A DNA stretch of 5,724 bases from Nitrospirota bacterium (GTDB lineage Bacteria > Nitrospirota > UBA9217): assembly GCA_017885365.1 (NCBI GenBank), contig JAFNGD010000191.1:2594-8317 (forward strand), in the 5' to 3' direction. This document shows, piece after piece, positions 1 to 3,882 of this stretch. Numbering within the stretch: position 1 is the stretch's first letter; every line of letters begins with the position of its first letter. Below the pieces are notes generated by a model, which was not told the DNA's origin, ran no database searches, and worked only from the letters and a program-made list of their open reading frames with translations. A program made the position numbers and the translations under genes.

Positions 1-35
1 AAATCTCTAACGCCTGATTTTTTAAACCAAATTTA

Positions 36-965
36 CTAAAGTTCCCTGCTCAAATATCGCTCCCCGCCGTCGGGGAACATTACGACGATCACTCCCTGCT
101 TCAGCTTTTCCGCCACCTTCAGCGCCGCTGCCAGTGCGGCACCTGATGATGTGCCCACGAACAGGCCTTCTTCCCGGGCCAGACGCCTGGTCATGTCGAA
201 GGCTGCCTCGGTACCCGCGGTGAGCCGCTCGTCCGGAAAGCCCTTGTCGAAGATGCCTGGCACGATGGCGCCTTCCTCGAGGTACTTCGTGCCTTCGATG
301 CCGTGCATGGCGTCGTCGGGATGGACGGACAGGACACGGATGGCCGGGTTGAACTTCCTAAATGCACGTCCCGTTCCCATGATCGTGCCGCCCGTGCCGA
401 CGCAGGCGACAAAATGCGTGACGCTGCCGTTGGTGGCAGCGATGATCTCGGGGCCGGTGGTCAGTTCGTGCGCTTTCGGGTTGGAGGGGTTGTTGTACTG
501 GTCGGGCTGGAAGTAGCGGTCCGGGTGCTCGGCCAGGATCTCCTTCGCGAGCCGGATCGCACCGTCGGCGCCGTCGAAGGGGGACGAGAAGACCAACTCT
601 GCGCCGAAGCCCGCGATGATCTTTTTCCGTTCAATGCTTGCGTTCTCGGGGATCACGATCTTGACACGGTAGCCCTTCACCGCGCCGATCATTGCATAGG
701 CGATGCCGGTGTTTCCCGACGAGGAGTCAAGGATGGCCCTGTCATGGGTCAGGAGGCCCGCTGCCTCGGCGTCCTCGATCATGCGGAAGCCGGCGCGGTC
801 CTTGACGGACCCGCCCGGGTTGCCGCGCTCGAGCTTGGCAAAGACCGTCACGTTCGGGCTGAGACCCGCGGTGATCTTTACGATTCGGACGAGCGGGGTG
901 CCGCCGATCAGGTTCAGGGCCGATGCCGCAGGCGCCTTGCGCCTCTCAGGTGACGATGGCTTCAT
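36..965 (-). CDS. cysK: Cysteine synthase (O-acetylserine sulfhydrylase family, PLP-dependent)
   Basis: A 309-residue fold-type II PLP enzyme, expected to make cysteine from sulfide and O-acetylserine (or a related activated serine) in the cytoplasm. Visible motifs are LIGGTPLVR near residues 19-27, GNPGGSVKDR with the PLP lysine at K55, the substrate-binding loop SSSGNTG at 81-87, a glycine-rich phosphate-binding segment GTGGTIMGTGR in the second half, and the C-terminal VGTSSGAA and FPDGGERYLS segments. Length is normal for CysK/CysM. The GNPGGSVKDR form resembles CysM and cystathionine beta-synthase cores as much as CysK, so the donor substrate is not settled. The ATG at 965 is the only sensible start, but no Shine-Dalgarno sequence precedes it. 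The gene lies 49 bp after the desulfurase stop on the same strand, so co-transcription is likely. Together they suggest a sulfide-to-cysteine-to-persulfide route. No terminator hairpin is visible in the 35 bases after the stop. Confidence 0.93.
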   Translation of the reverse strand: MKPSSPERRKAPAASALNLIGGTPLVRIVKITAGLSPNVTVFAKLERGNPGGSVKDRAGFRMIEDAEAAGLLTHDRAILDSSSGNTGIAYAMIGAVKGYRVKIVIPENASIERKKIIAGFGAELVFSSPFDGADGAIRLAKEILAEHPDRYFQPDQYNNPSNPKAHELTTGPEIIAATNGSVTHFVACVGTGGTIMGTGRAFRKFNPAIRVLSVHPDDAMHGIEGTKYLEEGAIVPGIFDKGFPDERLTAGTEAAFDMTRRLAREEGLFVGTSSGAALAAALKVAEKLKQGVIVVMFPDGGERYLSREL

Positions 966-976
966 AAGTGGAAGGC

Positions 977-985
977 ATTATAACA
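977..985 (-). promoter_or_regulatory. Possible extended -10 promoter just before cysteine synthase
   Basis: On the minus strand the sequence TGTTATAAT is a full match to an extended -10 element (TG-n-TATAAT). No convincing -35 sits at normal spacing, which extended -10 promoters can tolerate. It ends only 11 bases before the ATG at 965, so a transcript from here would have a leader of about 5 bases or none. That fits the missing Shine-Dalgarno but could be chance in a short AT-rich gap. Confidence 0.4.
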
Positions 986-1014
986 GGAGAAAAAGACAAT
1001 CTCATCAACGTCGT

Positions 1015-2175
1015 TCACGCGGGAGCGGCGGCCGAAGCGGCCCTCAGCTTCGAAACGACGTCGGGCACGATCTCAAGAACGTAATCGATCTCCTCGTCGG
1101 TGGTCAATGTCCCCAGGGAAAAACGGAGGGAACCGCGGCAGGCCTCGCAGGGAATACCCATGGCCAGGAGCACGTGGGAAGGTTTTCCCGAGCCCGAGGT
1201 GCACGCCGATCCCGACGAGACCGCCACTCCCCTGCGGTCCAGCTCGAGGATGCAGGCCTGGGCTTCGATGTTCTCGAAGGACAGGTTCACCGTATTGGGA
1301 AGCCTCTCGTCTGGGTGGCCGTTGAGCGTCACGCCGGTGACCCGCTCCTGCAGGCCATGCTCCAGCCTGTCCCGGAGCGCTTTCATCCGGCGGCCGTTCC
1401 TTTCCAGGGCCGGCCAGTTGAGCCGCACTGCCTCGCCCATGCCGGCGATCCCCGCAACGTTCTCGGTGCCGGCGCGAAGATTACCCTCGTGCCGTCCGCC
1501 GTGGACCAGGGGATGGATCGTGACCCCCTCCCGGATATAGAGCGCGCCCACGCCCTTGGGGCCGTGGACCTTGTGGGCCGATATCGACAGCAGATCCACG
1601 TGCAGATCGTCCACGGTGACGGGAAGCTTGCAGAAGCTCTGAATCGCGTCGGTATGAAAAAGGACGTTCCGCTCCTTCGCTATCTTTCCGATCTCCCGGA
1701 TGGGATTGATGGTCCCGGTCTCGTTATTGGCGTGCATGATCGACACCAAAATCGTGTCGGCCCTCAGCGCCTCGGCAACGGAGCCGGCAGCGACCCGGCC
1801 GGTCGAATCGGGTTTTACATAGGTCACTTCGTACCCGAGCGGCCGGATCGCTTTGCAGGTATTCAGCACCGCGGGATGCTCGACGGCAGACGTGACAATG
1901 TGGTTCCCTTTCCCGCGCCGGGCGGACGTGGCCCCCTTGATGGCCAGGTTGATCGCCTCCGTGCCTGAACCGGTGAAGCAGATGCACTCCGCTTGCGATG
2001 CGCCGAGCACGCGGGCAAGCGTATCCCGGGAGCGGTCCAGGGCCTTCTTCGCCTCCCGGCCCCGTGAGTGGGCGGAAGAGGCATTGCCGTACTGATCCCG
2101 CAGATAGGGCAGCATGGCCTCCAGTACCTCCGGGACCAACTGCGTCGAAGCGTTATTGTCCAGATAGACGTCCAC
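1015..2175 (-). CDS. nifS: Cysteine desulfurase, NifS/IscS class I
   Basis: A PLP enzyme that removes sulfur from cysteine, giving alanine and an enzyme persulfide used for Fe-S clusters and sulfur carriers. Numbering from the GTG at 2175 (386 residues), the N-terminus reads VDVYLDNNAS as in NifS. PLP-site residues are H100, D176, Q179 and the Schiff-base lysine K202 (SAHKVHG). The catalytic cysteine is C325 in SSGSACTSGSGKPSHVLLAMG. K202 and C325 match the numbering known for Azotobacter NifS, which supports this start. A longer frame opens at ATG 2217, with another ATG at 2205, but neither has a ribosome binding site, whereas GGGGGAG lies 5 bases before the GTG. The long active-site loop marks class I rather than SufS type. 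The gene follows the sulfite reductase fusion and precedes cysteine synthase, so general sulfur supply is a likelier job than nitrogenase assembly; no nif genes are visible here. IscS is the alternative name. Confidence 0.93.
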   Translation of the reverse strand: MDVYLDNNASTQLVPEVLEAMLPYLRDQYGNASSAHSRGREAKKALDRSRDTLARVLGASQAECICFTGSGTEAINLAIKGATSARRGKGNHIVTSAVEHPAVLNTCKAIRPLGYEVTYVKPDSTGRVAAGSVAEALRADTILVSIMHANNETGTINPIREIGKIAKERNVLFHTDAIQSFCKLPVTVDDLHVDLLSISAHKVHGPKGVGALYIREGVTIHPLVHGGRHEGNLRAGTENVAGIAGMGEAVRLNWPALERNGRRMKALRDRLEHGLQERVTGVTLNGHPDERLPNTVNLSFENIEAQACILELDRRGVAVSSGSACTSGSGKPSHVLLAMGIPCEACRGSLRFSLGTLTTDEEIDYVLEIVPDVVSKLRAASAAAPA

Positions 2176-2180
2176 AGCAT

Positions 2181-2187
2181 CTCCCCC
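2181..2187 (-). promoter_or_regulatory. Ribosome binding site deciding the GTG start of the desulfurase
   Basis: The minus strand reads GGGGGAG, then 5 bases (ATGCT), then GTG at 2175. This is the only good Shine-Dalgarno near the N-terminus. It rejects the upstream ATG codons at 2217 and 2205. The ATG inside the spacer is out of frame. Confidence 0.75.
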
Positions 2188-2215
2188 GACCCGGTCGATT
2201 GTCATTAAATATATC

Positions 2216-2244
2216 ATAATACACGATCGATCGAGGAAGGTCGA
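2216..2244 (-). promoter_or_regulatory. Candidate sigma-70 promoter for the desulfurase gene
   Basis: On the minus strand TCGACC (2244-2239, 4/6 to TTGACA) is separated by 17 bp from TATTAT (2221-2216, 5/6 to TATAAT). The predicted start, near 2209, would give a leader of about 34 bases before the GTG. This would let the desulfurase and cysteine synthase be expressed apart from the reductase. It rests on two imperfect hexamers only. Confidence 0.4.
2224..2233. repeat. CGATCGATCG palindrome inside the candidate desulfurase promoter
   Basis: A perfect 10-bp palindrome lies within the 17-bp spacer of the candidate desulfurase promoter. A protein bound here would cover both hexamers, so an operator is possible. 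No known family site is recognised, and a short self-overlapping CGAT repeat can arise by chance. Confidence 0.3.
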
Positions 2245-2279
2245 GAGGGACCGTCGCAGAGTATAGGAGTTTAGATGAT

Positions 2280-2422
2280 TTATACATGAAGGGCATTATT
2301 CGACTGGCGTTGTATAACATGCAGGGTGACCGCTCTCCCTGCGTATCGCGAACTCTCGAGATACCGTAGGTGAGCGCCGGTCGTGGGTCGCTCGAACCAT
2401 CACAAAGGACCATAACTTTCAT
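2280..2422 (-). pseudogene. Universal stress protein (UspA family) N-terminal remnant, frameshifted
   Basis: From ATG 2422 the frame reads MKVMVLCDGS, then DPRPALTYGISRVRDTQG. This is the first beta strand and first helix typical of UspA-family proteins, whose usual start resembles MKILVxxDGSxxSxxALxYAxxLA. The expected second strand, AVTLHVIQ, is found in a different frame from about 2336 onward and ends in TAA at 2282-2280. One base lost, or two gained, near 2335-2341 explains the break. Even after repair only about 47 residues remain against the family's usual 140-150, and the ATP-binding G-x2-G-x9-G-[ST] motif is missing, so the gene is both frameshifted and truncated. A sequencing error would explain the shift but not the missing two thirds. 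The assignment rests on a short but characteristic pattern. Confidence 0.55.
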
Positions 2423-2460
2423 GGTTATCTCTTGGATCGTCAGTCTCTTCCTGATTCCGC

Positions 2461-2476
2461 GGCAAGAATGCATCCT
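2461..2476 (-). promoter_or_regulatory. Weak sigma-54-like motif upstream of the stress-protein remnant
   Basis: The minus strand reads AGGATGCATTCTTGCC. GG and GC are separated by exactly 10 bases and the -12 half is TTGC, but the -24 half beyond GG departs from TGGCACG. It points at the remnant's ATG at 2422, some 40 bases downstream. It may be a relic or chance, and is far weaker than the site at 3768-3783. Confidence 0.18.
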
Positions 2477-2501
2477 TCGCGCGTCCGTTGTCTTTTTCTT
2501 A

Positions 2502-3659
2502 TCATGCGTGCGCTTGCCGTTTTTCCACCAGCACCCGGAAGTGGCCGTTCTCCGGTTCCACCTTCAGGAGCCGGTGCCCCTCGTCCTTCAGGCTCCTGCT
2601 CACGTTGACGATCGGTTCGCCGTCGTCGAGGAGGATCTCGAGCCGTTCGCCGGGATTGATCTTCTCGATGGCGAGCTTTGCTCGCACGAAGTTCATGGGG
2701 CAGCAGACGCCGAGGAGGTCGAGGAATGCAGCCTGCATCACGGAAACGGTCTGTGGCGCGGCAGTCGACGTATCAGGCCCTTTGTTCTCAGAAAAGATCT
2801 CTGCAAAGGCCTTGTCCACGCCGATGCGGTCCAATGTGTGGCCGAAGCGCTCCTTCTTCTTCCCGTGCGCGCGATAGAACTTGAAGGCGCTCTCGATATG
2901 CCCGAGGAGCTCTTCCTTCGTTTCGATCAGCGCCTTTGCCTTGGTGCCGAGCCGGGGTTTCTTGCCCAGCGTGCCTCCGAGGAACAGGGTGTAGCCGGTC
3001 TGCTTCGCGGTCCAGGCCGAGGTCGAGCAGTTCTTGATGCAGAGGCCGCAGTAGATACACTTCTTCTCGTCCAGGACGAACGTCGAGTCCTCTTCCTCGA
3101 TGGCATTGACCGGGCAGATGGTGACGCAGAGCCGGCAGGAGATGCAGGCCTCCCGGTCCCATCCGGGCAGGACGCCGCCCATGACGCCGACGTCGTTCTC
3201 GATGGGCTTGGAGCAGCTGTTCGGGCAGCCCGAGACGCCGATCTTGAACTTGTGCGGTGCCGGCTGGCGGAAGTAGGCGCTGTCTAGCTCCGCGGCCAGT
3301 TCCTTGGTCTCCATGATCGCCGAGGTGCAGACCGCCGTGCCGGGACAGGCCACGATGCCGCGGCCCCGGGGGCCGCATACGCCGAGCACGATGCCGTTCT
3401 CCTCGAGCTCAGTGCGCGCTGCCTCGAGATCATCGACATGGACGAATGGGATCTCCACTGCCTGGCGCGTGGTGAGATGGACCTCGCCCCTGCCGTACTT
3501 CTGCGATACGCGGGTAATGACACCCAGCTCTTCGGCGTTCAAGTCGCCGCCCACAGTCCTGAGCCTGATGAGGAAGGTGTCCTTCTGATTTTGCGCGATG
3601 ATCCCAACGCGCTTGAGCTCGTCGAGGTTGGCCTTTTTTTCCGTTGCCAGTTCTCCCAT
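2502..3659 (-). CDS. Siroheme sulfite (or nitrite) reductase-ferredoxin-TusA fusion protein
   Basis: A 385-residue cytoplasmic protein with three modules. Residues 15-165 form a compact nitrite/sulfite reductase half: the LTTRQAVEIP segment (62-71), then the siroheme-coupled 4Fe-4S ligands C105-x5-C111 and C145-x3-C149 (ACPGTAVC, SGCPNSCSK). Residues 172-211 hold two CxxCxxCxxxC clusters (C172/175/178/182 and C201/204/207/211), a bacterial 2x[4Fe-4S] ferredoxin insert. Residues 311-381 resemble TusA/SirA, with LDLLGVCCPMNFVRAK carrying the sulfur-accepting cysteine, probably C320; the usual CPxP is CPMN here. The first two modules match anaerobic sulfite reductase subunit C (AsrC) and archaeal small sulfite reductases. 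The expected role is six-electron reduction of sulfite to sulfide; nitrite is an alternative. The TusA tail suggests sulfur transfer, perhaps with the downstream desulfurase (inference). The start at 3659 has GGAG seven bases upstream. A consensus sigma-54 promoter precedes the gene. Confidence 0.88.
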   Translation of the reverse strand: MGELATEKKANLDELKRVGIIAQNQKDTFLIRLRTVGGDLNAEELGVITRVSQKYGRGEVHLTTRQAVEIPFVHVDDLEAARTELEENGIVLGVCGPRGRGIVACPGTAVCTSAIMETKELAAELDSAYFRQPAPHKFKIGVSGCPNSCSKPIENDVGVMGGVLPGWDREACISCRLCVTICPVNAIEEEDSTFVLDEKKCIYCGLCIKNCSTSAWTAKQTGYTLFLGGTLGKKPRLGTKAKALIETKEELLGHIESAFKFYRAHGKKKERFGHTLDRIGVDKAFAEIFSENKGPDTSTAAPQTVSVMQAAFLDLLGVCCPMNFVRAKLAIEKINPGERLEILLDDGEPIVNVSRSLKDEGHRLLKVEPENGHFRVLVEKRQAHA

Positions 3660-3679
3660 AGCCTATCTCCCGGTGTGTG

Positions 3680-3689
3680 TGATTAATCA
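3680..3689. repeat. TGATTAATCA palindrome in the reductase leader
   Basis: A perfect 10-bp palindrome centred about 25 bases before the reductase ATG, just upstream of its GGAG. It could be an operator or chance. It resembles FNR half-sites, but the halves are too close for the TTGAT-N4-ATCAA consensus. Confidence 0.3.
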
Positions 3690-3695
3690 GGAACG

Positions 3696-3716
3696 AAGGT
3701 AAGGAGCAAGGTAAGG
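3696..3716. repeat. Two direct copies of AAGGTAAGG in the reductase leader
   Basis: AAGGTAAGG occurs at 3696-3704 and 3708-3716, a 12-bp period with AGC between. In the reductase transcript this becomes a pyrimidine-rich stretch between the predicted start site and the ribosome binding site. A short GGGG/CCCC hairpin (3724-3737) adjoins it. Function unknown. Confidence 0.45.
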
Positions 3717-3767
3717 GGAGAAAGGGGAACTCGCCCCATGCCTTCGTCCGGATTTGGAAAGCTATAG

Positions 3768-3783
3768 AGCAATAGCCGTGCCA
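3768..3783 (-). promoter_or_regulatory. Sigma-54 (-24/-12) promoter for the reductase fusion gene
   Basis: The minus strand reads TGGCACGGCTATTGCT, which matches every defined position of the sigma-54 consensus TGGCACG-N4-TTGCW. The invariant GG (3782-3781) and GC (3770-3769) are separated by exactly 10 bases. Transcription should start near 3757, giving a leader of about 98 bases before the reductase ATG. The divergently encoded protein is itself a sigma-54 activator, so motif and context support each other. Sigma-54 promoters need such an activator, so this gene should be tightly switched. Confidence 0.88.
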
Positions 3784-3800
3784 GAGCGAAAATGTCAATA

Positions 3801-3810
3801 AATGGCCATT
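3801..3810. repeat. AATGGCCATT palindrome between the divergent promoters
   Basis: A perfect 10-bp palindrome between the sigma-54 promoter of the reductase and the -35 of the activator. Relative to the predicted reductase start it sits at about -44 to -53, near where integration host factor or an activator could act. It could be an operator for either gene, with no family assigned. Confidence 0.35.
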
Positions 3811-3816
3811 ATTCTC

Positions 3817-3846
3817 TTGACAGGGCGAGCGGCCTGGATTAACAAT
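3817..3846 (+). promoter_or_regulatory. Candidate sigma-70 promoter for the activator gene
   Basis: TTGACA at 3817-3822 is a full -35 consensus. At 17-18 bp spacing lies TAACAAT (3840-3846), a poor -10 with about half of the consensus positions. Start near 3852 would give a leader of about 30 bases. A strong -35 with a weak -10 fits modest constitutive expression of a regulator. Confidence 0.5.
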
Positions 3847-3861
3847 ATACAGCTTGTTTAT
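3845..3861. promoter_or_regulatory. Candidate activator binding site (17-bp dyad)
   Basis: The dyad ATATACA-GCT-TGTTTAT pairs at 6 of 7 arm positions. Its centre, 3853, is about 96 bp upstream of the predicted sigma-54 start at 3757, a normal distance for an enhancer site of a Fis-type HTH activator. It also overlaps the activator's own predicted start, so binding could repress the activator gene. The surrounding DNA is AT-rich, which raises the odds of chance symmetry. Confidence 0.35.
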
Positions 3862-3871
3862 ATATTATACA

Positions 3872-3878
3872 GAGGTGA
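3872..3878 (+). promoter_or_regulatory. Ribosome binding site deciding the activator start
   Basis: GAGGTGA four bases before ATG 3883, part of a longer stretch close to the 16S anti-Shine-Dalgarno complement. It places the start at 3883 rather than at the upstream in-frame ATG 3802. That earlier ATG has no such site and would put the -35 TTGACA inside the gene. Confidence 0.8.
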
Positions 3879-3882
3879 TTTT

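Larger units (their letters stand above)
2176..2501. other. Intergenic region without an intact gene
   Basis: Between the reductase stop and the desulfurase GTG there are 326 bases. They hold a decayed universal stress protein fragment (2280-2422), the candidate desulfurase promoter, and a weak GG-N10-GC motif at 2461-2476. A 106-codon open frame on the minus strand (2473-2153) spans the region and overlaps the desulfurase start. Only its codons from ATG 2422 to about 2338 resemble a known family; the rest is not recognisable protein, so it is not called as a gene. No terminator with a T-tract is seen after the reductase, so read-through into the desulfurase is possible. Confidence 0.6.

Noticed and set aside
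703..1968. 421-codon open frame on the plus strand
   Set aside because: It runs antisense to the desulfurase and cysteine synthase, and its translation has no recognisable domain; it is a GC-rich shadow frame.
2176..2217. ATG starts at 2217 or 2205 for the desulfurase
   Set aside because: Neither has a Shine-Dalgarno; GGGGGAG before GTG 2175 and the NifS-like N-terminus and residue numbering favour the GTG.
2319..2344. 8-bp stem (GCAGGG/CCCTGC core) as a terminator
   Set aside because: No T-tract follows on either strand, and it lies within the stress-protein remnant.
2380..2400. tRNA T-arm-like GGTTCGAG on the minus strand
   Set aside because: The flanking stem does not pair and no acceptor, D or anticodon arm can be built; the bases encode the DGSSD part of the Usp-like remnant.
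2370..3287. 305-codon open frame on the plus strand
   Set aside because: It is antisense to the reductase fusion and the stress-protein remnant with no recognisable protein features.
3769..3798. Sigma-70 promoter on the minus strand with TTGACA at 3798-3793
   Set aside because: The -35 is perfect but the only hexamer at 17-18 bp spacing is CTATTG/TATTGC, a poor -10 that is part of the consensus sigma-54 site. A secondary role cannot be excluded.
3802..3882. 27-residue N-terminal extension of the activator from ATG 3802
   Set aside because: It has no ribosome binding site, would place the consensus -35 TTGACA inside the gene, and a strong site precedes ATG 3883.
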